Positions 22,601-30,400 of a DNA stretch of 64,000 nucleotides are shown piece after piece; position 1 is the first letter of the stretch; each line of letters starts with the position of its first letter. The position numbers and the translations under genes are program-made. Source of the stretch: Comamonadaceae bacterium 2PF (GTDB taxonomy: Bacteria > Pseudomonadota > Gammaproteobacteria > Burkholderiales > Burkholderiaceae_C); contig SCMV01000010.1 of the NCBI GenBank assembly GCA_005502875.1, positions 1 through 64,000 of the forward strand, in the 5' to 3' direction. The notes beneath the pieces were generated by a model, which was given only the letters and a program-made list of their open reading frames with translations, was not told where the DNA came from and made no database searches.

Positions 22601-23247
22601 ACAACGAAGAGGCCGACCGAGGCTTGCTGGTGCGCATCCTGGAGCCACTGGGCTTTGACGTGACTCCGTTGCCCAGCGGCCTGGCCTGCCTGGCGCAACT
22701 GCGGGCCGCGCCGCCCAGCGATCATCCCCACGCCATCTTCATGGACCTGGCCATGCCCGGCCTGGATGGCTGGGCCACCTTGCGCGCCATCCAGGCCGAA
22801 GGGTTGAGCGACGCCCCTGCGGCCATCGTGTCGGCCAATGCCTTCGACAAAGCGCTGGACAACGACGTCGGGATCCGCTCGGAGGACTTCATCGTCAAGC
22901 CGGTGAGGGTGGCGGAGCTGCTCGACTGGCTGGGGCGTCGGCTGGGCCTGCAGTGGATCGAGGTGGAGCGCGGTGCGCCGCAGCAGGCGGGCGCGCCCTT
23001 GGCAGCCCCGGCGCAGCAATCCGGCGCCTTGCCCAAGCTGGAGGCCCTGCGCCAGCTCGAAGAGCAGTTGCACGCGGGTTACATTCGCGGTGTGCACAAG
23101 GTGCTCGACCAGATCGCCGCCGCCCAGCCCGAATGCGATGCCTTCGTGACCCGACTGCGCGAGCTGGCCCGTCAGTTTCAGCTCGACGCGCTGGCCCGCC
23201 AGGTTGAGGGGGCGCTGCAAGCGGCTCAGTCCGGCGCCCAGGCCTGA
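19639..23247 (+). CDS. NCS1-type permease fused to a hybrid sensor histidine kinase
   Basis: Predicted membrane sensor of 1202 residues. Residues 30-505 form a complete-looking NCS1 (purine/cytosine/allantoin-type) transporter with about twelve helices. Residues 555-592 hold eight Cys in a CxxC...C...CxxCC...C...C arrangement, likely a metal site. Two further helices (about 623-645, 668-692) lead to a kinase core: HisKA phospho-acceptor His746 in [11 protein letters not shown], HATPase boxes [18 protein letters not shown] and [11 protein letters not shown] receiver domain has Asp1036 in [12 protein letters not shown] helical C-terminal domain completes it. The architecture parallels CbrA, where an SLC5 transporter is fused to a kinase. 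Divergence from urease and the adjacent response regulator suggest sensing of urea or a purine-derived nitrogen source; the ligand is inferred. Confidence 0.92.
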   Translation: MQETDHARQAQDIPEAGTTPEARQRVIKVRRDYNSWVATETLEDYALRFTPRSARRWRKAGVANMAFGVASFLVLEAVGATLLVDHGFVNAFWAILATGLIILLAGWPISVYAARYGVDMDLLTRGAGFGYIGSTITSLIYACFTFVFFALEAAVMAYALELAFDIPPAWGYLISAGVVVPLVTHGVTTISRLQLITQPIWLLMLVVPFVYVFREHPGILQDLAGYAGQDGQHPGFDLIGFGTALTVGIALITQMGEQADYLRFMPEPRSRDRGDKARWRLAVFIGGPGWVIPGVLKMLGGALLAFLAIGYSVPVEQALDPNQMYLIAWEKVFANQGWAIAAVALFVVISQLKINVTNAYAGSLAWSNFFARVTHSHPGRVVWVGFNALIALMLMELNLFQALGKVLGLYANVAIAWIMAVVADLVINKPMGWSPKGIEFKRAHLYDINPVGVGAMVLASLVSILAYVGWMGELAQAFSAVIAMLVAFVTSPVIAWATKGRYYLARTSDLPHAQPEPCGAADGLQGPACQPAPMGESDAGRPLSRVIRLKALHRCTVCEREYEAEDVASCPAYQGFICSLCCALDARCQDLCKPEARWAVQWRALGQRVMPLAVWRRLDTELGQFLLIMAVLAPLLAGLFGLVYRQQLQEISSLHLGSLPVAADMMGAALLKVFVALLLIVGVVGWWVVLTHKSRLVAQEESNRQTHLLLREIELHRITDDKLQRARQTAEQANQAKSRYISTISHELRTPLNGILGYAQLLDEDAKLPGHAKHAVGVIKRGGDHLLSLIEGTLDIARIESGKLTLDVKPVRFAELLQQITGLIENEAHAKRLTFVAELDANLPEAVRADERRVRQILLNILGNAVKFTAQGEVRFKVRYAREIAHIEITDTGPGITSEELERIFEPFARGASAAGAGGTGLGLTISKMLTDLMGGEMRVSSEVGRGTTFQIRLFLPQVRAAEVDRLLRPRGLRTGYVGERRRIWVVDNEEADRGLLVRILEPLGFDVTPLPSGLACLAQLRAAPPSDHPHAIFMDLAMPGLDGWATLRAIQAEGLSDAPAAIVSANAFDKALDNDVGIRSEDFIVKPVRVAELLDWLGRRLGLQWIEVERGAPQQAGAPLAAPAQQSGALPKLEALRQLEEQLHAGYIRGVHKVLDQIAAAQPECDAFVTRLRELARQFQLDALARQVEGALQAAQSGAQA

Positions 23248-23297
23248 TCCAGCCCTGCATCACCGATTCAATCCCCCGCACTCGCCAGCCTTCCCAG

Positions 23298-24257
23298 ATG
23301 TTTGACCGCCTCGACCGCAGCCGCACCGACGTCGTGCTCATCGTTGACGATGTGCCCGACAACCTGTCGCTGCTGCACGATGCGCTGGACGACGCGGGCT
23401 ACACGGTGCTGGTGGCCACTCACGGCGAAGCGGCCCTGCAGCGCGCCTTGCAGGCCGTCCCCGACGTGATCCTGCTCGATGCCATCATGCCGGGCATGGA
23501 CGGGTTCGAGGTGGCTCGGCGCCTCAAGGCCCAGCAGGAAACCGCCCACATCCCGGTGATCTTCATGACGGGCTTGAGCGAGACCGAGCACGTGGTGGCG
23601 GCCTTTGAGGCCGGTGGGGTGGATTACGTCGTCAAGCCCATCCGCCCGCGCGAGGTGCTGGCGCGCATCGCCAGCCACATCCAGGGGGCCCGTCAGGCCC
23701 GCCAGGCGCGCAACGCGCTCGACGCTTTTGGCCACGCCTCGATCACGGTGCGCATCAGCGATGGCCGCATCCTGTGGCAGACGCCGCTGGCGCGCAAGCT
23801 CTTGCAGTCGCACTTCGATGCGCCCGAAGCGGTGGCGCCGCTGGAGCTGGCAGATTGGTTGAAGCTGACCGCGCCCAAGCTGTCGGCCGAGCTGGCGCGG
23901 GGCCTGGTGCCGACGACGGTGCCCGTGTGGGCCGTCAACCAGGGAGGACGCCGACTGAGCTTCACCTTGCACCAGCCCACCGGCGACGATGAGTGGCTGC
24001 TGGTGATGCAGGAAAGCTCAGACCAGGCCGCGATGGACGCGCTCAGCCAGGAGTTCAAGCTCACCACCCGCGAGGGCGAGGTGCTCTACTGGGTCGTCAA
24101 GGGCAAGACCAACCGCGACATCGGTGACATCCTGGGCAGCAGCCCGGCCACGGTCAAAAAGCAGCTCGAGCACATCTTCGCCAAGCTGGGTGTGGAGACG
24201 CGCACGGCCGCAGCCGGTCTGGCGATGAGCCGGGTGGCGCAGCTCAAGGCCCGGTGA
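23298..24257 (+). CDS. Response regulator with receiver and LuxR-type DNA-binding domains
   Basis: 319-residue regulator. The N-terminal receiver domain has the acidic pair in VDDVPDN, phospho-acceptor Asp in LLDAIMPGMDG and Lys in VDYVVKPIRP. A middle region (about residues 140-240) looks like a degenerate PAS-type domain. The C-terminus is a LuxR/GerE helix-turn-helix, LTTREGEVLYWVVKGKTNRD and SSPATVKKQLEHIFAKLG. It lies 50 bases after the permease-kinase gene and is almost certainly its partner. Urease and its own operon are the obvious candidate targets. Confidence 0.92.
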   Translation: MFDRLDRSRTDVVLIVDDVPDNLSLLHDALDDAGYTVLVATHGEAALQRALQAVPDVILLDAIMPGMDGFEVARRLKAQQETAHIPVIFMTGLSETEHVVAAFEAGGVDYVVKPIRPREVLARIASHIQGARQARQARNALDAFGHASITVRISDGRILWQTPLARKLLQSHFDAPEAVAPLELADWLKLTAPKLSAELARGLVPTTVPVWAVNQGGRRLSFTLHQPTGDDEWLLVMQESSDQAAMDALSQEFKLTTREGEVLYWVVKGKTNRDIGDILGSSPATVKKQLEHIFAKLGVETRTAAAGLAMSRVAQLKAR

Positions 24258-24297
24258 GGCCTTCGGGTCAGGTTCAAGCCAGAGGGCGGGCCACGGC

Positions 24298-24831
24298 TCA
24301 GCTTGGCTTCGCCGGCAACGCCATTTCCTGCGGATCTAGCCCGCGCGAGCGCAGCCAGTCGCGCAGTGCAAGCCCCGTTGCAACGGGCCAATACCTGGCT
24401 TTTTCGGGGGCGATGCGCTTGTATTCGCTGAGCTCCTCGCCCAATGTGATCACGCCCGTGGCGAGCACGTGGTAGGCCAGGATGAGCTGGTTCTGGCGCT
24501 CGAAGCGGTAGTGCCCGATGAAGTGCACCCCTGTGGCGTCCAGGTCGAGTTCTTCCTTGACCTCGCGTGCGACGGCTTCGTCGGGGCTGGGGTCGGTTTT
24601 CTCCAGGAAGCCGGTGATGAGCGCGTAGAACGGCGCCGTCCAGGCCTTGTTGCGAGCCAGGATGAGCGCGCCTTCGTGCTCGACGACGGCGGCCACCACG
24701 GGGACCGGGTTGTCCCAGTGTACGAAGCCGCAGGCCTCATCGGGACAGGTGGGGCGCTGGACGTCGGGCGAGCCGGGATGGGCGCGAAGGCTCAGCGGGC
24801 TGGCGCAGACGGGGCAATGGCGGTAGGTCAC
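24298..24831 (-). CDS. Nudix hydrolase with N-terminal zinc ribbon
   Basis: Predicted pyrophosphohydrolase of 177 residues. A zinc-ribbon-like Cys cluster opens the protein (CPVC and CPDEAC), as in NudC-like enzymes. The Nudix box is GFLEKTDPSPDEAVAREV followed by KEELDL: the catalytic REVKEE core is intact, but one residue is inserted before it and the usual Gly near the end is Asp. The start is GTG at 24831, preceded by AGGGAG at eight bases; no ATG fits the zinc ribbon. It lies 53 bases downstream of the spermidine-synthase-like gene. Substrate unknown. Confidence 0.85.
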   Translation of the reverse strand: MTYRHCPVCASPLSLRAHPGSPDVQRPTCPDEACGFVHWDNPVPVVAAVVEHEGALILARNKAWTAPFYALITGFLEKTDPSPDEAVAREVKEELDLDATGVHFIGHYRFERQNQLILAYHVLATGVITLGEELSEYKRIAPEKARYWPVATGLALRDWLRSRGLDPQEMALPAKPS

Positions 24832-24884
24832 GTGGTGGTCTCCCTGTTGGTGGTGCCGGGTTTGACCGAGCTGGCAAGGCCCGC

Positions 24885-25622
24885 TCAACCCACCGGAAAG
24901 CCCCTGATCAGCGCGCGCTGGATGCGTTGCGAGGCCACGGCCAGCGTGGCCTGGTGGGCCGCGCCGAGGGCCTGCCAGTGTGACTCGAAATCGGCCACGC
25001 ATTGCTCGAACAGGTGGCGCGGGCCTGCCGTGACGAGGTCGTTGCCGCCTTCGTCGGACAGCACCGAGATCATCGAGCCCTCGAACACCTTGAACAGGCG
25101 CTTGCCGATCTCGCGGGTCTGGGCGGTGTCGGCCTGCACATTGGCCACCAGCAGGCCCTCGGCGCTCAGCGCCTTGCGGCAGTGCAGGTAAAAGCTGCGC
25201 GAACACAGCGCCTCGGCGATGCCCTCGCCGGTGAACCCGTCGACCAGGATGAGGTCGTAACTTCTGGGTGGCTTGCGCACGAACTCGGCCCCGTCGGCGC
25301 AGACGATGCGCAGGCGCTCGCTGTCGGGCGGCAGGCAGAACTCGTCGCGCAGGTCGATCACCTCCTGGCTGATCTCGATGGCCGTGAGGTCGGCCTCGGG
25401 CACGTGGCGGTGCAGGTACTTGAGCATCGAGCCGCCGCCCAGGCCGATCATCAGCACGTGGCGCGGGCGAGGGTTCAGCAGCAAGGCCCCCATCATCGTG
25501 CGGGTGTAGTCCAGCACGAGCTCGTCCGGGTCGGCCAGGCTCATGCAGCTCTGGATGAGGGTGGTCGACAGGCTCAGCGAGCGGGTCTGGCGGTTGGTGT
25601 GAACGTGGACGGCATCGGTCAT
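24885..25622 (-). CDS. Spermidine synthase-like methyltransferase-fold protein
   Basis: 245-residue protein with the polyamine aminopropyltransferase fold. The nucleotide motif VLMIGLGGGSMLKYLHR is followed by an acidic residue in AIEISQEVI, then CADGAEF and the DLILVDGF strand. It lacks the full N-terminal beta-domain of SpeE, as do many stand-alone members of uncertain activity. The start at 25622 is used; the longer open frame crosses into the FadR-type regulator. It is divergent from that regulator by about 110 bases and probably co-transcribed with the Nudix gene. Aminopropyl transfer is not assured. Confidence 0.75.
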   Translation of the reverse strand: MTDAVHVHTNRQTRSLSLSTTLIQSCMSLADPDELVLDYTRTMMGALLLNPRPRHVLMIGLGGGSMLKYLHRHVPEADLTAIEISQEVIDLRDEFCLPPDSERLRIVCADGAEFVRKPPRSYDLILVDGFTGEGIAEALCSRSFYLHCRKALSAEGLLVANVQADTAQTREIGKRLFKVFEGSMISVLSDEGGNDLVTAGPRHLFEQCVADFESHWQALGAAHQATLAVASQRIQRALIRGFPVG

Positions 25623-25709
25623 GGGTGGCGCCGAGTCTACGCGCCGCCTCAGGGGAATCCCTGGCTGTCGGGCTGGCGTGCTGACGTGATCCGTCACGAA
25701 CGGGCTCAA

Positions 25710-25730
25710 CTGGTCAGATAAGCTGACCAG
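25710..25730. promoter_or_regulatory. Palindromic operator immediately before the FadR-type gene
   Basis: Arms CTGGTCAG (25710-25717) and CTGACCAG (25723-25730) are perfectly complementary around ATAAG. TGGT...ACCA half-sites are typical of FadR-subfamily operators. The palindrome ends one base before the ATG, covering the ribosome-binding position, so bound protein would block its own transcription or translation start. A weaker repeat, TGACG-N5-CGTCA, lies at 25682-25696. Confidence 0.65.
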
Positions 25731-25731
25731 C

Positions 25732-26454
25732 ATGCAAGCCACCCTCGATCCCATTCAGCGCCAGCCCGTCTCCGAGGCGCTCTACCAGCAGCTCAAGGGC
25801 CGCATCCTGTCGGGCGACTTTCAGCCCGGGGAGCGGCTGCCATCCGAGCGCATGCTCAGCGAGGCATCCGGCATCAACCGGGGGGCTGTTCGCGAGGCGG
25901 TCAAACGCTTGCAGCAGGCGGGCCTGATCGCCGTGCGCCAGGGGGGCAACCACGAGGTGCTGGATTTCCTCCAGGAGGCGGGGCCGGAATTGCTGCCCTC
26001 CCTGCTGATTGGCGGCGAGGGCTTCAACCCCAAGGTCGTGTGCGACCTCATGGCCATGCGCTCGGTGCTGGCGCCCGAGATCGCGGCGACCGCAGCCCGA
26101 CGGGGGTCTGTTGCGCTACACGCCAACCTGTGTGGCCTGTGCGAGGACATGCGCGCGCGCCAGGCCGATCTGCCCGCCTTGCAGCGCCTGGCGTTGGCGT
26201 TCTGGCAGGCCCTCGTGGTGGGCAGCGACAACGTGGCGTTCAGGTTGTCGTTCAACGCCTTGCGCAAGTCCTACCTTCAGGCCTGGGATGCCCTGACGCT
26301 GCCCATGGCCGGTGAGTTCCGCGACATCGCGCGGCTGCAAGGCATCGCCGATGCCGTCGGCAGCCGGGACGCGGCGGCGGCCTTTGCTGCGGCGAAGGCG
26401 CACGTGGGCCTGGGCGAGTCGGCCATCCAACAGCTTTTTGGTCAAACCACATGA
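25732..26454 (+). CDS. GntR-family (FadR subfamily) transcriptional regulator
   Basis: 240-residue regulator with an N-terminal GntR winged helix (LPSERMLSEASGINRGAVRE, residues about 36-60) and an all-helical FCD-type effector domain. The final gene bases overlap the fatty acid hydroxylase start as ATGA, so the two form an operon. The palindrome right before the ATG suggests autoregulation. No Shine-Dalgarno sequence is visible, and the transcript may be nearly leaderless. By analogy with FadR the effector may be a fatty acyl compound, which is inference from family and neighbour. Confidence 0.87.
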   Translation: MQATLDPIQRQPVSEALYQQLKGRILSGDFQPGERLPSERMLSEASGINRGAVREAVKRLQQAGLIAVRQGGNHEVLDFLQEAGPELLPSLLIGGEGFNPKVVCDLMAMRSVLAPEIAATAARRGSVALHANLCGLCEDMRARQADLPALQRLALAFWQALVVGSDNVAFRLSFNALRKSYLQAWDALTLPMAGEFRDIARLQGIADAVGSRDAAAAFAAAKAHVGLGESAIQQLFGQTT

Positions 26455-27179
26455 GCCTCCGCATGCACACCCGCCGCGCCACCGACCGAGACATGCCCAC
26501 CGCGCAGGACACGGTTCAGGCCAACCCGATGCGCCCGCCGGCCGACTCGCCGCGCACGGCCAAAGACGCCTGGCGCGTGTTCCTTTTGCACCCGAGCCCG
26601 CAGATCCTGCTGGCGATCCTGGTGGGGGGCGGTGCCTGGCGCTGGCAGTTGGGGGGCTGGAGCTGGCTCGATGCGGCCATCGCGTTTGGCCTGTGGCTGG
26701 CGTTCCCGTTCATCGAATGGTTGATCCACGTGCACGTGCTGCACTTCAAGCCCATCAGGCTGGGTCGCTTCACGCTGGACTTCTACCTGCCCAAGACCCA
26801 TCGCCGCCACCATGCCGAGCCCTGGAGCCTGCACTGGACGTTCGTGCCGCGCCATGTGCACGCCTGGGTGCTGGTGTCGCTGGCCGCGCTGCTCTGGCTG
26901 GCTGGCCCCTGGCGTGCGCAGGCCTTGAGCGCAGCCCTGGTGTTTTTGCTGCTGGGCCTGCATTACGAATGGGTCCATTACCTGGCGCACATCAGCTGGC
27001 GCCCGCGCATGGCGTACTACGAACGCCGGGTGCTGGAGCACCGCTGGCACCACTTCCGCAACGAGCGGCTTTGGTGGGGCGTCTCGCGCGGCCTTGGCGA
27101 CCGGGTGCTGGGCACCGCGCCCGACGTGAAAGACGTGGCCCGCAGCGACCACACCACCGACCTGGGGATCAAACGCTGA
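26451..27179 (+). CDS. Sterol desaturase / fatty acid hydroxylase superfamily protein
   Basis: Membrane di-iron hydroxylase candidate of 242 residues. Histidine clusters are HVHVLH, KTHRRHH, LHYEWVHYLAH and EHRWHHF, in the order expected for the superfamily. Four hydrophobic helices flank them. The start at 26451 is chosen for the ATGA overlap with the upstream regulator; ATGs 5 and 15 codons later are possible and would remove a polar N-terminus. Coupling to a FadR-type regulator supports action on a fatty acyl or membrane lipid chain. Confidence 0.82.
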   Translation: MSLRMHTRRATDRDMPTAQDTVQANPMRPPADSPRTAKDAWRVFLLHPSPQILLAILVGGGAWRWQLGGWSWLDAAIAFGLWLAFPFIEWLIHVHVLHFKPIRLGRFTLDFYLPKTHRRHHAEPWSLHWTFVPRHVHAWVLVSLAALLWLAGPWRAQALSAALVFLLLGLHYEWVHYLAHISWRPRMAYYERRVLEHRWHHFRNERLWWGVSRGLGDRVLGTAPDVKDVARSDHTTDLGIKR

Positions 27180-27214
27180 CATGGGAACAAAGGGTGTGCC
27201 GCCGGTGCCACCCG

Positions 27215-27232
27215 ATACGCCATGTGGCGTAT
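27215..27232. promoter_or_regulatory. 18-bp perfect palindrome upstream of urtA
   Basis: ATACGCCATGTGGCGTAT has eight-base perfect arms around TG. It lies about 75 bases before the urtA ATG and just upstream of a sigma-54-like element, a good place for an activator or repressor. The binding protein is unknown; spacing differs from the NAC rule ATA-N9-TAT. Confidence 0.45.
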
Positions 27233-27239
27233 TCAAGAG

Positions 27240-27256
27240 TTGGCCCTGGCTGGGCA
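27240..27256 (+). promoter_or_regulatory. Possible sigma-54 promoter for urtA
   Basis: TTGGCCCTGGCTGGGCA carries GG at 27242-27243 and GC at 27254-27255, separated by exactly ten bases as required for sigma-54 promoters, with TGGC at the -24 side and GCA at the -12 side. The TT before GC is GG, a departure from consensus. Nitrogen control of urea uptake genes makes the element plausible. Confidence 0.3.
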
Positions 27257-27305
27257 CACTGAATCCATCGATTCAACCAACCCAGCCCCACAGGAGCAAG
27301 CTCAC

Positions 27306-28583
27306 ATGAACATGTCCCGTCGCAGCGCCGTCCAGTCCTTGTCCGCCGTCGCCCTCGGCGTCGCTGGCCTGGCCTTCAGCACCATGGCCCAAGCCGCCGA
27401 CACCATCAAGGTCGGCGTGCTGCACTCGCTGTCCGGCACCATGGCCATCTCCGAAACGGTTCTCAAGGACACCGTCCTGATGGCCATCGACGAGATCAAT
27501 GCCAAGGGCGGCCTGCTGGGCAAGAAGCTCGAACCCGTGGTGGTCGACCCCGCTTCCAACTGGCCCCTGTTCGCCGAAAAGGCCAAGCAGCTGCTGACGC
27601 AAGACAAGGTCTCGGTCGTGTTCGGCTGCTGGACCTCGGTGTCGCGCAAGTCGGTGCTGCCGGTCTTCAAGGAAAACAACGGCCTGCTGTTCTACCCCGT
27701 GCAATACGAAGGTGAAGAGCTCGAGAAGAACGTGTTCTACACGGGCGCCGCCCCCAACCAGCAAGCCATCCCCGCTGTTGAGTACCTGATGAGCAAGGAC
27801 GGCGGTTCGGCCAAGCGCTTCGTGCTGCTGGGCACCGACTACGTCTACCCCCGCACCACCAACAAGATCCTGCGCGCCTTCCTGAAGTCCAAGGGCATCT
27901 CGGAAGCCGACATCATGGAGGAGTACACCCCCTTCGGTCACTCCGACTACCAAACCATCATCGCCAAGATCAAGAAGTTCTCGTCCGAAGGCAAGAAGAC
28001 CGCCGTCATCTCGACCATCAACGGCGACTCGAACGTGCCCTTCTACAAGGAACTGGGCAACCAGGGCCTGAAGGCCAAGGACGTGCCGGTGGTGGCCTTC
28101 TCGGTGGGTGAAGAAGAGCTGCGTGGCGTGGACACCAAGCCCCTGGTTGGCCACCTGGCTGCCTGGAACTACTTCATGTCCGTCAAGAACCCGACCAACG
28201 ACGAGTTCATCAAGAAGTGGACGGCTTACGCCAAGGCCAAGAACATCGCCGGTCACAAGGACAAGCCCCTGACCAACGACCCGATGGAAGCGACCTACAT
28301 CGGCATCAACATGTGGGCCCAGGCCGTGACCAAGGCCAAGTCCACCGACACCGACAAGGTGATCGCCGCGATGGCCGGCCAGACCTTCAAGGCCCCGGGT
28401 GGTTTCATGTCCAAGATGGACGAGAAGAACCACCACCTGCACAAGCCGGTCTTCATCGGCGAGATCAAGTCCGACGGCCAGTTCAAGGTGGTCTGGAAGA
28501 CCCCTGGCCCCGTCAAGGCCGCTCCTTGGAGCCCCTTCATCGAAGGCAACGACAAGAAGAAGGGTGAGCCCGAAGTCAAGTGA
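27306..28583 (+). CDS. urtA: Urea ABC transporter substrate-binding protein
   Basis: Periplasmic urea receptor of the UrtABCDE importer, 425 residues. Residues 1-31 are an export signal ending AQA; the motif SRRSAVQSL at its start resembles a twin-arginine signal, so Tat export is possible. The mature part has Leu/Ile/Val-binding-protein fold with UrtA landmarks: KVGVLHSLSGTMAISE, GCWTSVSRKSVLPVFKE and NGLLFYPVQYEGEE. The ATG at 27306 follows AGGAG; the longer frame upstream is not used. Strong hairpins after the stop separate it from urtB and should make urtA mRNA more abundant than the membrane genes. Confidence 0.96.
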   Translation: MNMSRRSAVQSLSAVALGVAGLAFSTMAQAADTIKVGVLHSLSGTMAISETVLKDTVLMAIDEINAKGGLLGKKLEPVVVDPASNWPLFAEKAKQLLTQDKVSVVFGCWTSVSRKSVLPVFKENNGLLFYPVQYEGEELEKNVFYTGAAPNQQAIPAVEYLMSKDGGSAKRFVLLGTDYVYPRTTNKILRAFLKSKGISEADIMEEYTPFGHSDYQTIIAKIKKFSSEGKKTAVISTINGDSNVPFYKELGNQGLKAKDVPVVAFSVGEEELRGVDTKPLVGHLAAWNYFMSVKNPTNDEFIKKWTAYAKAKNIAGHKDKPLTNDPMEATYIGINMWAQAVTKAKSTDTDKVIAAMAGQTFKAPGGFMSKMDEKNHHLHKPVFIGEIKSDGQFKVVWKTPGPVKAAPWSPFIEGNDKKKGEPEVK

Positions 28584-28598
28584 TCGGGTTCTCTCCTT

Positions 28599-28648
28599 GT
28601 GACCAGCTTTGAGCTGGTCACCCCGGGCGGGAGTCGCTTTCCGCCCGG
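28599..28648 (+). terminator. Two hairpins after urtA
   Basis: First stem: GTGACCAGCT (28599-28608) and AGCTGGTCAC (28612-28621) with a three-base loop. Second: CCGGGCGG (28623-28630) and CCGCCCGG (28641-28648). No T-tract follows directly; they may stabilise the urtA transcript 3' end. Confidence 0.55.
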
Positions 28649-28679
28649 CCTTGAAAAGTCCAAGTGCAAAGAGCGGTTC

Positions 28680-28716
28680 GCCCCGCTGGGGTCTCCCCAG
28701 GGGGCGTCTTTTTTCT
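28680..28716 (+). terminator. Intrinsic terminator/attenuator just before urtB
   Basis: GCCCCGCTGGGG and CCCCAGGGGGC pair around TCT with one bulged base, followed by GTCTTTTTTC. It ends about four bases before the urtB ATG, so urtB-E expression must depend on read-through. Confidence 0.7.
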
Positions 28717-28720
28717 GGTG

Positions 28721-30388
28721 ATGCCTGTGATCAGCGACATCGATCGAACCTCCATCCATCCTCCCGTTGGCGCCTGGCGTCGGCGTGCCTCGCAACTGGC
28801 CCTGAGCCTCGGGCTCGGCGCAAGCCTCTTCGGCCTGAGCGGCCTGGTCGCCCCGTCGGCCTGGGCCCTGACGGCCGAAGAGGCCTACGCCATCTCGGCC
28901 GGTGACAACGACGACCGCGTGGCCGCGTTGCGTGCTGTCGTGGCCAAGGGCGATCCGGCCCTGCCGGCCTTCCTGCACGCCCTGGCCGACGACACCGTCA
29001 AGGTGGCCGGCAAGCGCGCTTACATCGTGTACGGCGACGACGTGAAAGACGCCGCCACGGGCGAGCCGGCCAAGCTGCCCGAAGGCGCCGAAGACGTCGT
29101 CAACAACAACCGCATGGGCAGCGAGATCGAGGCCGCGCTGGCCATCGGCAAGCTGACATCGGCCGATCGCGACGAGCGGGCTGCTGCCATCGAGGCGCTG
29201 TCCAGCGCGGCCGACGAGTCGCAACTGGCCACCATCGACAAGGCCCTGGCTGCCGAGTCCGATGCGCAGCTGCTCAAGCAGCTCAAGACCGTGCGCTCCA
29301 AGGCCCTCTTGAACTCGCAAGACCCTGGGCGACGCCTCGAAGCCGTCAAGGCCCTGGGTGCCGATGCCTCGCCCGAGTCCCGCTCCTTGCTGATGGAGCG
29401 CATGAACGATGCCGCCGAAACCGACGCCACCGTCAAGGGCGCGCTGCAGACGGCCCTCGACGCCGTCAACCGCAAGCTGGCCTGGGGCGAGCACGCAGGC
29501 GTGCTGTTCACCGGCATCAGCCTGGGATCGATCCTGTTGCTGGCTGCGCTCGGCCTGGCCATCACCTACGGCCTGATGGGCGTCATCAACATGGCGCATG
29601 GCGAGCTGATGATGATCGGCGCCTACGCCACCTTCGCGGTGCAGAACGTTTTTCGCGCCTACTTCCCCGAGGCCTTCGACTGGTACATCCTGCTCGCGGT
29701 GCCGGCGTCCTTCCTGGCTGCGGCCCTGGTGGGCGCGGTGCTCGAGCGCAGCGTGTTCCGCTTCCTGTACGGCCGCCCACTGGAGACGCTGCTGGCTTCC
29801 TGGGGCCTGAGCCTGATCTTGATGCAGGCCGTGCGCACCGTCTTTGGCGCCCAGAACGTGCAGGTCGAGAACCCGAGCTGGATGTCCGGCGGCTTCGATG
29901 TGCTGAGCAACCTCACGCTGCCTTACAACCGCCTGGTCATCATCGCCTTCGCAGCCGCCGTGCTCATCGGCATGACCTTGCTCATCAACAAGACGCGCAT
30001 GGGCCTGTTCGTGCGCAGCGTGACCCAGAACCGCCCGATGGCCTCCTGCATGGGTGTCAACACCGCCCGCGTCGACACCATGGCCTTCTCGCTGGGCGCA
30101 GGCATCGCCGGCCTGGCGGGCTGTGCGCTCTCGCAGATCGGCAACGTGGGCCCCGACCTCGGTCAGAACTACATCGTGGACTCGTTCCTGGTGGTGGTCA
30201 CGGGCGGTGTCGGCCAGATCGCCGGCACGGTGTACGCCGCGCTGGGGCTGGGCATGGTCAACAAGCTGCTCGAAGGCTGGTCGGGGGCCGTGCTGGCCAA
30301 GATCATGGTCCTGGTCATCGTGGTGATCTTCATCCAGAAGCGTCCGCAAGGTCTCTTCGCGATGAAGGGCCGCAGCGCCGAAGCCTGA
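28721..30388 (+). CDS. urtB: Urea ABC transporter permease UrtB
   Basis: Inner-membrane permease of the urea importer, 555 residues. A signal-like hydrophobic segment (about residues 20-50) is followed by a 200-residue soluble extension rich in short helices, as in long proteobacterial UrtB proteins. The LivH-type permease core starts near residue 265 (GITYGLMGVINMAHGELMM-like segment) with seven to eight helices and ends FIQKRPQGLFAMKG. The ATG at 28721 is the only sensible start but has almost no Shine-Dalgarno and abuts the terminator. urtC follows after 12 bases. Confidence 0.94.
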   Translation: MPVISDIDRTSIHPPVGAWRRRASQLALSLGLGASLFGLSGLVAPSAWALTAEEAYAISAGDNDDRVAALRAVVAKGDPALPAFLHALADDTVKVAGKRAYIVYGDDVKDAATGEPAKLPEGAEDVVNNNRMGSEIEAALAIGKLTSADRDERAAAIEALSSAADESQLATIDKALAAESDAQLLKQLKTVRSKALLNSQDPGRRLEAVKALGADASPESRSLLMERMNDAAETDATVKGALQTALDAVNRKLAWGEHAGVLFTGISLGSILLLAALGLAITYGLMGVINMAHGELMMIGAYATFAVQNVFRAYFPEAFDWYILLAVPASFLAAALVGAVLERSVFRFLYGRPLETLLASWGLSLILMQAVRTVFGAQNVQVENPSWMSGGFDVLSNLTLPYNRLVIIAFAAAVLIGMTLLINKTRMGLFVRSVTQNRPMASCMGVNTARVDTMAFSLGAGIAGLAGCALSQIGNVGPDLGQNYIVDSFLVVVTGGVGQIAGTVYAALGLGMVNKLLEGWSGAVLAKIMVLVIVVIFIQKRPQGLFAMKGRSAEA

Positions 30389-30400
30389 GGAAACAACAAC

